A DNA stretch of 64,000 nucleotides from Candidatus Flexifilum breve (GTDB taxonomy: Bacteria > Chloroflexota > Anaerolineae > Aggregatilineales > Phototrophicaceae), in the NCBI GenBank assembly GCA_016717205.1, contig JADKGC010000002.1, positions 1,217,869 to 1,281,868 on the forward strand, read 5' to 3'. The position numbers and the translations under genes are program-made. Shown here piece by piece: positions 11,704 to 19,888 of this stretch (the first letter of the stretch is position 1; every line of letters begins with the position of its first letter). The notes beneath the pieces are model-generated. The model was not told the DNA's origin, did no database searches, and saw only the letters and a program-made list of their open reading frames with translations.

Positions 11704-12225
11704 ATGTCCCAACCGACTGCGAGTAACTCTGCTCGGGATGAGCAGGCCGATCAGATGTGGCGCACAGCTCACGCCGATATGCCCAAGCTCTCGGACGAGG
11801 AGATTCGCGAGCGCAACCGTAACACGATCCTCCAACTGCAAAACCTCATCAATCAGGAACTATTTGAAGACGCCAAGAAACTGTTTAGCCACGATTTTGT
11901 GTTTCACGACGGCGGGATGACGTTTCCCGGCACGAATGCGCTGGTGGAGTACTTTGAAACGTTGACCGCGGCGATGGCCGATCTCGTTCTGGATTTTCAG
12001 TCGGTGATCGCGCAGTTTGACCGGGTCGCCGTGCGCATGGTCAACCGGGGGACGCATCTCGGCAACTACCGCGGGATGGCGCCGCCAACGGGCGCGCCCG
12101 TGACGTACACGGCCGTGTGCATTTTCGTTTTCAACGCAGATGGCCGTATCAAGGAAGCGTGGCAGGACTGCGATACGCTCGCCCTGCTCATGCAATTCGG
12201 CGTGATCAAGATGCCCGGCAGTTAG
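11704..12225 (+). CDS. SnoaL-like (NTF2 superfamily) protein
   Basis: Small alpha+beta-barrel protein of 173 aa, probably with a hydrophobic ligand pocket. Residues about 40-165 show the SnoaL pattern: FSHDFVFHDGG, a PGTNALVEYFETL helix, VAVRMVNRGTHLGNYRGMAPPTGAPVTY and a final IKEAWQDCDTLALLMQFG. The first 40 residues are an extra helical leader. First of three adjacent genes that together encode four SnoaL domains; the next starts 17 bp after its stop. The substrate cannot be inferred; family members include polyketide cyclases, isomerases and non-catalytic binders. Confidence 0.8.
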   Translation: MSQPTASNSARDEQADQMWRTAHADMPKLSDEEIRERNRNTILQLQNLINQELFEDAKKLFSHDFVFHDGGMTFPGTNALVEYFETLTAAMADLVLDFQSVIAQFDRVAVRMVNRGTHLGNYRGMAPPTGAPVTYTAVCIFVFNADGRIKEAWQDCDTLALLMQFGVIKMPGS

Positions 12226-12242
12226 GCAGACAAGGACAGACA

Positions 12243-12683
12243 ATGGCTACCGAACTCGAACAACGCAACAAAGCGCTGGTTCTGCAAACGCAGGATGAAG
12301 TATGGAACAAGGGCAATCTCGACTTCATCAATCAGGCGGTCGCGCCCGATTTCATCGATCACCCGACGCGGCGCGCGTGGGATGTCCCCGCGCAGGGACG
12401 CGACGCAATGGTGCAGGCGGCTAAGGCGCTGCGCTCCGCCATGCCAAATTATCACAGCGAACCAATTCAGATCGTCGCCGAAGATGACCGCGTGACCATT
12501 CTCGCGCGCATCACGGGTACGCAGAGCGGTACGCTGTTCAACCTGCCCGCGACGGGCAAATCGTTCAGCGTGACCGAAATCAGCGAATTCCGCCTCGCCA
12601 ACGGCAAGATCGTGGAGCGCTGGGGTTTGGTCGATATGGTCGGCATGATGATGCAGTTGGGGCATGTCCCCGGCGGACACTAG
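12243..12683 (+). CDS. SnoaL-like (NTF2 superfamily) protein
   Basis: 146-aa single-domain SnoaL-fold protein. ATG 12243 is chosen over the longer open frame because it follows AAGGACAGACA and gives the standard domain start. Landmarks: WNKGNLDFINQAVAPDFIDH, GRDAMVQAAKALRSAMP, VTILARITGTQSG, PATGKSFSVTEISEF and KIVERWGLVDMVGMMMQLG. The C-terminal D-x-x-x-[ML]-x-QLG ending is shared with both neighbours, indicating duplication. Enzymatic role unknown. Confidence 0.82.
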   Translation: MATELEQRNKALVLQTQDEVWNKGNLDFINQAVAPDFIDHPTRRAWDVPAQGRDAMVQAAKALRSAMPNYHSEPIQIVAEDDRVTILARITGTQSGTLFNLPATGKSFSVTEISEFRLANGKIVERWGLVDMVGMMMQLGHVPGGH

Positions 12684-12701
12684 GCGAGAAAGAGGACGAA
12701 A

Positions 12702-13541
12702 ATGGCTGAATCGATGAAAAAACAGGTGTACCGCCGCTTTGTCGAAGAGGTGATCAACAAGGGGAACCTTGAGATCATCCCCGAACTGTATCACCCGGAT
12801 TACGTGGATCACTCCGCGCCTCCCGGCATCCCGCACACGGGTACGATCTTCGAACAGGTCGCGCAGATTCCGAAGATGTTCCGCGGTGCGTTCCCCGATG
12901 TGCATTTCGTGATCGAATCGATGGTCGATGAGGGCGACTGGGTCGCCACCCGCGTCACCGGGACGGCGCAGCACCTCGGACGACCGTTCATGGGTGTGCC
13001 GCCGACCGGGCGCAAGGTCGTGTGGACGTCCTTCGGGTTCTTCCGCGTGCAGGATAACAAGATCATCGAACACTGGGGCGCGCCGGATCTCGGCGGTCTG
13101 CGCGAGCAGATCACCAAGCCCGCCGAACCCGGTTCACTCGATGAAATGCGCGCGGTCGTCGCCCGCTACGTCTACGAAGTGAACATGCAGAATTACGACG
13201 CCTTCGACGAATTCGTCGATCCCGGCTTCATCGATCACAATCCGATCCCCGGTCAGAAGCCCGGCATTCCCGGCTTGAAGGACGCTTACCGCATCTTCTC
13301 CGACGCGTTCCCAGATGTGTGGTTCACGTTCTCCGATCTGGTGGCGGAAGGCGACACGGTCGTCGGGCGTGGCGTGATCGAAGGGACACACTCGGGCAAC
13401 TTCATGGGCATTCCGGCGACGAACAAGAAGATTTACTGGACGGGCACGCGCGTCTTCAAAGCAAAGAACGGCAAAGTCACCGAAGGCTGGATCAACTTCG
13501 ACATGATGGCGTTGATGCAGCAAATGGGCGTCGGCGGCTGA
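12702..13541 (+). CDS. Double SnoaL-domain protein
   Basis: 279 aa containing two consecutive SnoaL domains (about 1-135 and 145-279). Domain 1: INKGNLEIIPELYHPDYVDH, GAFPDVHFVIESMVDEGDWV, GVPPTGRKVVWTSFGFF. Domain 2: NYDAFDEFVDPGFIDHNP, DAFPDVWFTFSDLVAEGDTV, GIPATNKKIYWTGTRVF, ending DMMALMQQMG. Domain 1 lacks the usual MxQxG tail because it runs straight into domain 2, consistent with in-frame fusion of two tandem genes. Last gene of the SnoaL cluster; a repeat-derived terminator follows. Confidence 0.82.
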   Translation: MAESMKKQVYRRFVEEVINKGNLEIIPELYHPDYVDHSAPPGIPHTGTIFEQVAQIPKMFRGAFPDVHFVIESMVDEGDWVATRVTGTAQHLGRPFMGVPPTGRKVVWTSFGFFRVQDNKIIEHWGAPDLGGLREQITKPAEPGSLDEMRAVVARYVYEVNMQNYDAFDEFVDPGFIDHNPIPGQKPGIPGLKDAYRIFSDAFPDVWFTFSDLVAEGDTVVGRGVIEGTHSGNFMGIPATNKKIYWTGTRVFKAKNGKVTEGWINFDMMALMQQMGVGG

Positions 13542-13566
13542 TCGCGGCGCAGGGTAACGGTTGTAG

Positions 13567-13591
13567 GGACGAGGCTTGCCTCGTCCTTTTT
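13567..13591 (+). terminator. Repeat-derived intrinsic terminator
   Basis: GGACGAGGC (13567-13575) pairs with GCCTCGTCC (13578-13586) and TTTTT follows, 26 bp after the stop of the SnoaL cluster. It is one copy of the GTAGGGACGAGGCATGCCTCGTCC interspersed palindrome, here with CTTG in place of CATG. Confidence 0.75.
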
Positions 13592-13614
13592 GACTCCGCA
13601 CAGAACCGCGATGC

Positions 13615-14382
13615 TCAGCTCGATTTTTTGCGCGCATGCCGGTAGATGCCCGTGCGCAGTTCCTGATTGTACGCTTCGAAGTCTGGCTGCTGCGTCTGGC
13701 TCGACTGCGCAACTGCCGCGTCGATGTCGTAAGGCAGGCGCACGAAATCGATGCACAGCGGAGCGGGCGCGGCGCTGTCGAGGATGCCGGTGAGGATGAC
13801 ATAGGTCGCCAGCGTACAGTCGAGCGGATTGCCGACACTGCCGACATTGAACAGCGTTTTGGTCGTGTTGCCAATCTCGACCGGGAGCAGGTAAGCGCCG
13901 TGAATGTCGCCGTAACCTGCCACATCGGGCAGCGGCTGATCCAAGCCCGTAAACGGCGTATTGTCGAACATGGCTTGCAGCTCCGCGTCACCAGAATTTG
14001 GATGGACGCGATGGTGTTCGCTCTGCGCGGAGGCGTGATACAGACGAACGTGTTTGCCGCTCAGGCGAAAATCGTAGCTGTTGGGCAGATTCCGCAGATA
14101 CGTCAGCCGCTCTGCGCCCAACTGCGCCCGATACCACGCCGCGGCGGGCGACTCTTCGTTTTTGACGATCGCATCGTCCCAGTTGCCGCGCACGATCACC
14201 TGACAGACTTCGCGGCAGAGGTCGAGCGTTGCCGGCGAGGAGGGGCCTTTGCCCACCAGATCGCCGAGGTTGTAGATCAAGTCAATGCCACGCCGCTTAA
14301 TATCCGCGAGGACAATGTCGAGCGCGGGCATATTCCCGTGGACATCGGAAATCAACGCGATTTTGTCGATTTGAAACCTCAT
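13615..14382 (-). CDS. Metallophosphoesterase, YfcE/MJ0936-like
   Basis: Calcineurin-like phosphodiesterase, 255 aa, cytosolic. The dimetal ligands appear in order: SDVHGN (D13, H15), NLGDLVGKGP (D41), RGNWDD (N67), LYHAS, and late GDIH followed by FNVGSVGNP. The late motif is usually GHTH in this family; here its first His is replaced by Asp, which removes or changes one expected metal ligand. ATG 14382 gives the standard N-terminus. Its stop faces the SnoaL cluster terminator. Substrate unknown. Confidence 0.82.
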   Translation of the reverse strand: MRFQIDKIALISDVHGNMPALDIVLADIKRRGIDLIYNLGDLVGKGPSSPATLDLCREVCQVIVRGNWDDAIVKNEESPAAAWYRAQLGAERLTYLRNLPNSYDFRLSGKHVRLYHASAQSEHHRVHPNSGDAELQAMFDNTPFTGLDQPLPDVAGYGDIHGAYLLPVEIGNTTKTLFNVGSVGNPLDCTLATYVILTGILDSAAPAPLCIDFVRLPYDIDAAVAQSSQTQQPDFEAYNQELRTGIYRHARKKSS

Positions 14383-14432
14383 TTCGTGTTACGAACGTAC
14401 GCAATTTCAGGGAGTAAGCTGGTTAACGCACC

Positions 14433-14540
14433 TTCTCGAAAATCATCGTGTAGGGGTAGACCTATGTGTCTGCCCGGTTTTGGGCGCACACACAGGTGCG
14501 CCCCTACATTCGTTCGTGGATTTCTTTCGAGAACCTACTT
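14433..14540. repeat. MITE-like element copy, GTAGGGG two-hairpin type
   Basis: Two hairpin lobes, GTAGGGGTAGACCTATGTGTCTGCCC and GGGCGCACACACAGGTGCGCCCCTAC, are followed by the terminal sequence CTTTCGAGAACCTACTT (14524-14540). That end is the exact reverse complement of the left end of the 23222-23336 copy. The left end here survives only as TTCTCGAAA (14433-14441). Confidence 0.7.
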
Positions 14541-14548
14541 TTAGCACT

Positions 14549-15370
14549 TCATTTAATGATCCACACCCGCCGATTTCCTGCGCGGCGCACGTGACCGAGG
14601 CCGGGAAACTCGAAATGATAGCCGAGCGTGAGCAGATTTTCCTGCTCCGCGCGCTCCATCAGCGCGCGGCGCGACGCAATTGCCTGTTCCGGCACGGCGT
14701 CGAACTTGATGCGCGCTTCCGGCAGGTTCAACTGCGCGGGGATGTGCCAGCTATCCGCGATGTGCAGCAGGCGTTCCCCCTGCGACTCGATCAGCACGGC
14801 GCACTGTCCCGGCGAATGTCCGTAAGCGGGGATCAACTTTATACCCGGTAACACTTCGGCGGGCGGCGTGACCAATTCCACGCGCTCATAGGCGGCAAAC
14901 GTGCTGCGGATGAAGGCGGCGCGGTCGGCGGGCAGCGCGGCGAGCGTCGCCTCGCTCAACCAGTGATCGTATTCGGGGCGGGCAGCAATCAAGCGGGCGT
15001 TGGGGAAAGTCGGCGTGCCCTCTTCGGTCAACAGCCCGCCAATGTGATCCATATGGAAGTGCGTGAGGATCACGGTGGTGATCGAGCCAAGATCGACACC
15101 GTGGTCGCGCAGCGCCGGGATGAGCAGACCATCCGCCACCGCGTTGAATTTGCCTTCGCCCGTGTCGATCAGGATGCGTTCTTCACCTGCGTCGAGCAGC
15201 AGCACATTACGACTGCCGTGCACGGGCGCCTCGCCGATCTCCGCGCGCATTTGCTCCACATGATCGGGATAGCGCGCGGCACTCACTTCCGGCGCGCTCA
15301 CACCCACACCATCGGTAAAAATCTGGCCGCGAACTGCGCCAAGCTGAAAAATAAATGGAGAACTGGTCAT
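14549..15370 (-). CDS. Metallo-beta-lactamase-fold hydrolase
   Basis: 273-aa MBL-fold enzyme, cytosolic. The zinc motif HFHMDHIGG places H104, H106, D108 and H109 correctly; further ligands are the His in AYGHSPGQ and the Asp in LHIADS, and the final GYHFEFPGLGH carries the last His. Spacing resembles the MBL subfamily that includes N-acyl homoserine lactonases and glyoxalase II-like enzymes, but the substrate is not deducible. The start fits MTSSPF at 15370. Divergent from rpsA, whose promoter lies about 115-140 bp upstream of this start. Confidence 0.85.
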   Translation of the reverse strand: MTSSPFIFQLGAVRGQIFTDGVGVSAPEVSAARYPDHVEQMRAEIGEAPVHGSRNVLLLDAGEERILIDTGEGKFNAVADGLLIPALRDHGVDLGSITTVILTHFHMDHIGGLLTEEGTPTFPNARLIAARPEYDHWLSEATLAALPADRAAFIRSTFAAYERVELVTPPAEVLPGIKLIPAYGHSPGQCAVLIESQGERLLHIADSWHIPAQLNLPEARIKFDAVPEQAIASRRALMERAEQENLLTLGYHFEFPGLGHVRRAGNRRVWIIK

Positions 15371-15484
15371 GGCGTATCCTTATGCTTAAGGCCGGCGCGT
15401 TAATTGTAGCGAAAGTTTCGCCACGGCTGTCACCGTGTAGATGTGCCGATGCTCACTTATCGGAGGAGAACAATTAGGGACTTG

Positions 15485-15512
15485 TTGATTTCCTTTCGCA
15501 ATATTGTATAAT
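15485..15512 (+). promoter_or_regulatory. Sigma-70-type promoter of rpsA
   Basis: TTGATT (15485-15490), a 16-bp spacer and a perfect TATAAT (15507-15512), 39 bp upstream of the rpsA start. Confidence 0.65.
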
Positions 15513-15550
15513 CCCTAGCGTACCCACTTACCTGCGGAGAGCAAGACGTC

Positions 15551-16900
15551 ATGTCTTTGAATCAGTCAGGGCTGGAGAATACCGAAGAAGTGCAGTCGGG
15601 GGCTTCGGTAGAGCAGCCATCAGAGTCGAATAACGAAGAAACAACGACTCCAGTTGAGGGACTCGCGGTTCCTGCCGCGTCAGAAGCGCCTGCTAGCGAA
15701 ATCGATGCGCCTGCCGCATCCGACGACGCGGTCAGCGCCTCCGACGTACCAGCGACTGAGACTCCTGTGGAGACGACTTCTTCTACCCCTGCTGTGGGAT
15801 CAAGCCAACTGAAACGAGGCGATCTCGTCGAAGGGGTGATTAAATCGACTTCTCCGACACAGATTCTTGTGGACGTGGGTACCCCGAACGACGGTGTCAT
15901 TCTCGCGGATGAGCTTGAACGTTTGAACAAGCGGACGCTGGAATCGCTGCGCGTTGGTGAAAAGTTGAATGTCTACGTGGTCAACCCGCAGGGACGTGAT
16001 GGTCACGTCATCCTCTCGTTGAACCGCGCCGCGGAAGAGATGGATTGGCAGCGCGCCGAAGAATTCCGCCAGAATCAGGAAGTCTACGAGACGCGCATTG
16101 CTGGGTACAACAAGGGTGGGTTGATCGTTCGCTTTGGTCGTCTGCGCGGCTTCGTGCCCCAGAGCCAGATGAGCGCCGACCGCCGCCGTGTGCTCGGCGA
16201 CCAGACGCCCGAAGAACAATGGAGCGGCATGGTCAACGAGCCGATCCTTGTCAAGGTGATGGAAGTGGACCGCGCGCGCAACCGCCTGATTCTCTCCGAA
16301 CGCTCGGCCTCGCGCGAAAGCCGCGAACGGCGTAAGGAAAACCTCATCTCGCAGCTCACCGTCGGCGAAGTGCGCGACGGCAAGGTCGTCAGCCTGGAAG
16401 ATTTCGGCGCGTTCGTCGACATCGGCGGGGCGGAAGGCCTGGTGCACCTGACCGAGCTGTCGTGGCAGCATGTGACGCACCCGCGCGAAGTTTTGCAGGT
16501 GGGGCAGGATGTGAAGGTCGAAGTCATCAGCATCGACACCGACCACAAGCGCATCGGCCTGAGCATGAAGCGGCAGGCGTCTGACCCATGGGATACGGTC
16601 GCGACCCGCTACGAAGTCGGGCAGCTCGTGCAGGGCATGGTCACCAAGCTGACCAAGTTCGGCGCGTTCGCTCAGCTCGTCGACGTGCCGGAGATCGAAG
16701 GCCTCATCCACATCAGCGAACTGTCGGACAAGCGCGTGAATCACCCGCGTGAAGTGGTCAACGAGAACGACAAGCTGACCCTGCGCGTGGTCAAAATCGA
16801 CGTGAAGAACCGCCGCTTAGGCCTCAGCCTCAAGCGCGTGAACTCGGCTGAGTATCTCGATCAAGACTGGGCGACATCGTTCGGTGGCGACGAGAGCTAA
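15551..16900 (+). CDS. rpsA: Ribosomal protein S1, four S1 domains
   Basis: Binds mRNA and helps load it on the 30S subunit. 449 aa: a disordered N-terminal region of about 85 residues rich in Ala, Ser, Thr and Glu, then four S1 (OB-fold) domains at roughly 88-157, 174-243, 260-329 and 347-417. Domains 3 and 4 carry the strong RNA-binding consensus (FGAFVDIGGAEGLVHLTELS; FGAFAQLV and GLIHISELS). Four domains is shorter than the six of E. coli and typical of many non-proteobacterial S1 proteins. A strong promoter lies upstream and a hairpin terminator downstream. Confidence 0.92.
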   Translation: MSLNQSGLENTEEVQSGASVEQPSESNNEETTTPVEGLAVPAASEAPASEIDAPAASDDAVSASDVPATETPVETTSSTPAVGSSQLKRGDLVEGVIKSTSPTQILVDVGTPNDGVILADELERLNKRTLESLRVGEKLNVYVVNPQGRDGHVILSLNRAAEEMDWQRAEEFRQNQEVYETRIAGYNKGGLIVRFGRLRGFVPQSQMSADRRRVLGDQTPEEQWSGMVNEPILVKVMEVDRARNRLILSERSASRESRERRKENLISQLTVGEVRDGKVVSLEDFGAFVDIGGAEGLVHLTELSWQHVTHPREVLQVGQDVKVEVISIDTDHKRIGLSMKRQASDPWDTVATRYEVGQLVQGMVTKLTKFGAFAQLVDVPEIEGLIHISELSDKRVNHPREVVNENDKLTLRVVKIDVKNRRLGLSLKRVNSAEYLDQDWATSFGGDES

Positions 16901-16951
16901 CCGCTCCACATTACAACACTATAACCGATGCTGTAAGACAGCGTCTCTTCT

Positions 16952-16993
16952 ACGCCGCGTATTTTAAGGGAACATTCATTACGCGGCGTTTTG
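16952..16993 (+). terminator. Intrinsic terminator after rpsA
   Basis: ACGCCGCGTA (16952-16961) pairs perfectly with TACGCGGCGT (16980-16989) across an 18-nt loop, followed by TTT. Confidence 0.65.
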
Positions 16994-17128
16994 GCGTTTA
17001 TGTTTCTCCAATGGACTATGGTATACTATGAGGAAATCAGCGGTAGAGGGGCTGGCAATTTTGCCGTTCTAAGGGTTAGACAGCGCCGGAGAGATTAAGG
17101 CTCTACTGGCAACGGAGGTAGAAGAACC

Positions 17129-19645
17129 GTGCCGAACAAAATGGAACGCTTTACCCAGCGAGCGCGGCGCGTACTCAGCTTGGCTCAAGAAGAAGCCGAA
17201 CGGCTCCAGCACAATTACATCGGCACCGAGCACCTGCTGCTCGGGCTGATCCGCGAAGAAGGCGGGGTGGCTGGTCGCGTTCTGCGTGAGCTAGGTTTAG
17301 AGCAGCGGCGAGTCGAAGAGTTGGTTGAACGCATGACTCGCGCCACAACGCGCACTGGCACTGTCCAGCCGGAATTATCGCCGGGAACGAAGCGCGTCCT
17401 TGAGCTCGCGGTCGATGAAGCCCGCCGGATGGGGCATCACTACATTGGGACTGAACACTTACTCCTCGGGCTGGTTCGTTTGACCGAAGGCGTAGCGATT
17501 GATATTTTGAAGCGTCTGGGCGTTAGTCCAGAAGAGGTGCGTCGCCAAACGCGCCGCGTATTACAGGAGAGTCCTGTGCAATCCAATCAGCCCAACCCAG
17601 AAGAACCCCGACAGCCGCGGCGTCCTGAGCGGCAGAGCGGCAAAACGCCGCTGGTCGACCAGCTTGCCACCGACCTGACTGCTTTGGCGCAGGAAGGCAA
17701 GCTCGACCCGGTGGTGGGGCGTGAGACCGAAATCGAACGTGTGATTCAGGTGCTCAGCCGTCGTCGTAAGAACAATCCGGCGCTCATTGGTGAACCGGGT
17801 GTCGGTAAGACGGCGATTGTTGAAGGCTTAGCGCAGCGCATCGTCAACGGCGAAACGCCGAAGCCGCTGCTGAACAAGCGCGTGCTGCAATTGGATGTCG
17901 GGTCGCTCGTCGCGGGCACCATGTATCGCGGTCAGTTTGAGGAACGCCTCAAGCGCGTGATCGAAGAGTTGAAATCTTCCGACAGCATTCTGTTTATTGA
18001 CGAAGTGCACATGCTGGTGGGCGCGGGTTCCGCGGGCAGCAGCGTGGATGCGGCGAACATCCTCAAGCCGGCGTTGGCGCGCGGTGAACTGCAATGCATC
18101 GGCGCGACCACGCTCGACGAATACCGCAAGCACATCGAAAGCGATGCCGCGCTGGAACGCCGTTTCCAGCCGATTATCGTGAACGAACCCACGATTGAAG
18201 AAACGATTGAAATTCTGCAGGGCATCAAGGGCGCGTATCAGGATCATCACAACGTCGAAATCACCGACGAAGCGATTGAGATTGCCGCGAACCTGTCTGC
18301 CCGCTATATCCCGGATCGCTTCCTCCCCGATAAGGCGATTGACCTGATCGACGAAGCGTCCGCCCGTCTGCGCATGTACAAGAGTCCGGAAGCCGCGCAG
18401 GTGCGCCGCGCGGAACAGGAACTCAGCCATGTCGAAGATGACCTGAAGCTGATCGAAGAAGAAGGCGCGTTCAACGACGAAATCGAACGGCTGCGCGCGC
18501 AGCGGGAAACGCTGCAGGACACGCTGTCGGCCTTCAAGTCCAACTGGAACGAAGAGACGCAGCAGCCGCGCCTCGGCGGTGAAGATATCGCAGAAGTGGT
18601 GTCGATGTGGACGGGCATCCCCACCATGCGCATCGCGGGCGAAGAAAGCGAACGCCTGATGCAGATGGAAGCGGCGCTGCACAACCGCATCGTCGGGCAG
18701 GAAGAAGCGATCATCGCCATCAGCAAGGCCGTGCGCCGCGCCCGCGCTGGTCTCAAAGACCCGCGCCGCCCCATCGGCTCGTTCATGTTCCTCGGGCCGA
18801 CGGGTGTCGGTAAGACGGAACTGACCAAGACGCTGGCGGAATTCCTGTTCGGCAGCGAAGACGCGCTCATCCAGCTCGACATGAGCGAATTCATGGAACG
18901 CCACTCGGTCGCGCGGCTCGTCGGTGCGCCTCCGGGATACGTCGGCTACGAAGACGCCGGTCAACTGACCGAAGCCATCCGCCGCCGCCCGTACAGCATC
19001 GTCGTGTTTGACGAAATCGAAAAGGCGCACCCGGAAACGTTCAACATGCTGCTGCAGATCATGGAAGAAGGCACCCTGACGGATGCGCGCGGTCGCCGCG
19101 TGGACTTCCGCAACGCCATCATCGTCATGACCAGCAACGTGGGCGCGGACCTGATCAAGAAGGGCACGACGCTCGGCTTCAACACGCCGCGCAATGAGAC
19201 GGTGGACGACAAGCAGAGCTACGACGACATGCGCAAGAATGTCACCGAACAACTGCGCCGCATGTTCCGTCCGGAATTCCTGAACCGCGTCGACGCGACG
19301 GTCGTGTTCCGCGCGCTGAGCCGCGCCGAAATCAAGCAGATCGTCGATCTCGAACTGGCGAAGGTCAAGGAACGGCTGGTCGAACACGCCATCACGCTCG
19401 ACATCACCGAAGAAGGGCGCGAATGGCTGGCGGAAAAGGGTTACGACCCCGAATTTGGGGCACGCCCGCTGCGCCGCTTGATCCAGAACGCAGTCGAAGA
19501 CGAACTCTCCGATGGCATTCTCGGCGGCAAATTCAAGGTCGCGAGCATGATCCGCGTGACGGCGAAGGACGGCGAACTGGTGCTGGAAGCCGCCGAAGAA
19601 GAAGGCGAAGGCGAAACGACGGAGCTCGAAGCGCCGAGCGTGTAA
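17129..19645 (+). CDS. clpC: ATP-dependent Clp protease ATP-binding subunit ClpC
   Basis: Canonical ClpC unfoldase partner of ClpP, 838 aa. Two Clp N repeats (RFTQRARRVLSLAQEEA with NYIGTEHLLLGL; HHYIGTEHLLLGL) are followed by AAA-1 Walker A GEPGVGKT (221-228), pore loop GTMYRGQFE, and AAA-2 Walker A GPTGVGKT (556-563) with GYVGYEDAG. The LGF of TTLGFNTP is the expected ClpP-binding loop. The middle region (about 425-475) is a short coiled coil without a clear UVR consensus, unlike the paralogue at 8607. GTG 17129 is the start, supported by GGAGGT at 17114-17119. The C-terminus is acidic (EEEGEGETTELEAPSV). Followed by a strong terminator. Confidence 0.93.
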   Translation: MPNKMERFTQRARRVLSLAQEEAERLQHNYIGTEHLLLGLIREEGGVAGRVLRELGLEQRRVEELVERMTRATTRTGTVQPELSPGTKRVLELAVDEARRMGHHYIGTEHLLLGLVRLTEGVAIDILKRLGVSPEEVRRQTRRVLQESPVQSNQPNPEEPRQPRRPERQSGKTPLVDQLATDLTALAQEGKLDPVVGRETEIERVIQVLSRRRKNNPALIGEPGVGKTAIVEGLAQRIVNGETPKPLLNKRVLQLDVGSLVAGTMYRGQFEERLKRVIEELKSSDSILFIDEVHMLVGAGSAGSSVDAANILKPALARGELQCIGATTLDEYRKHIESDAALERRFQPIIVNEPTIEETIEILQGIKGAYQDHHNVEITDEAIEIAANLSARYIPDRFLPDKAIDLIDEASARLRMYKSPEAAQVRRAEQELSHVEDDLKLIEEEGAFNDEIERLRAQRETLQDTLSAFKSNWNEETQQPRLGGEDIAEVVSMWTGIPTMRIAGEESERLMQMEAALHNRIVGQEEAIIAISKAVRRARAGLKDPRRPIGSFMFLGPTGVGKTELTKTLAEFLFGSEDALIQLDMSEFMERHSVARLVGAPPGYVGYEDAGQLTEAIRRRPYSIVVFDEIEKAHPETFNMLLQIMEEGTLTDARGRRVDFRNAIIVMTSNVGADLIKKGTTLGFNTPRNETVDDKQSYDDMRKNVTEQLRRMFRPEFLNRVDATVVFRALSRAEIKQIVDLELAKVKERLVEHAITLDITEEGREWLAEKGYDPEFGARPLRRLIQNAVEDELSDGILGGKFKVASMIRVTAKDGELVLEAAEEEGEGETTELEAPSV

Positions 19646-19665
19646 CGCCAAGCAGGAATGAGATG

Positions 19666-19710
19666 AAAGGACTGAGGACTGAGCTGGTTGGCTCACCCTC
19701 AGTCCTTTTT
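19666..19710 (+). terminator. Intrinsic terminator after clpC
   Basis: AAAGGACTGAGG (19666-19677) pairs with CCTCAGTCCTTT (19697-19708), ending in a run of five T. Confidence 0.85.
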
Positions 19711-19763
19711 GATTCTTAGCCTACAGCCCCGACCCCTCTCCGAGCGGAGCGGGGACATAGAAC

Positions 19764-19800
19764 AACCGGGCGGAGATCATATCTCCGCCCGGTTTGATTT
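19764..19800. terminator. Second hairpin between clpC and htrA
   Basis: A perfect 14-bp stem, AACCGGGCGGAGAT (19764-19777) with ATCTCCGCCCGGTT (19781-19794), has a 3-nt loop and is followed by TGATTTTTAA. It lies between convergent genes and can serve both strands. Confidence 0.75.
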
Positions 19801-19809
19801 TTAAAGACT

Positions 19810-19860
19810 AACCTCACCCTAAATCCCTCTCCTAGAGGAGAGGGGTTGGGGGTGAGGTTT
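19810..19860. repeat. CCTCACCC...GGGTGAGG interspersed repeat
   Basis: AACCTCACCC at the left mirrors GGGTGAGGTT at the right, with an inner CCTCTCCTAGAGGAGAGG palindrome. One-lobed member of the CCCC/GGGG repeat family. Confidence 0.7.
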
Positions 19861-19888
19861 GTTTCTCGAGAGGGAGTTTGAGGTTAAC

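Noticed and set aside
11538..11726. 62-codon ORF before the SnoaL cluster
   Set aside because: No RBS and no similarity; crosses the start of a real gene in another frame.
16901..17128. CIRCE or CtsR-type site before clpC
   Set aside because: No TTAGCACTC-N9-GAGTGCTAA and no clear tandem heptad was found; TATACT at 17022-17027 lacks a good -35.
17828..19696. 622-codon ORF on the minus strand under clpC
   Set aside because: Fully antisense to clpC, with His/Phe/Arg-rich composition and no domain; a shadow of third-position GC.
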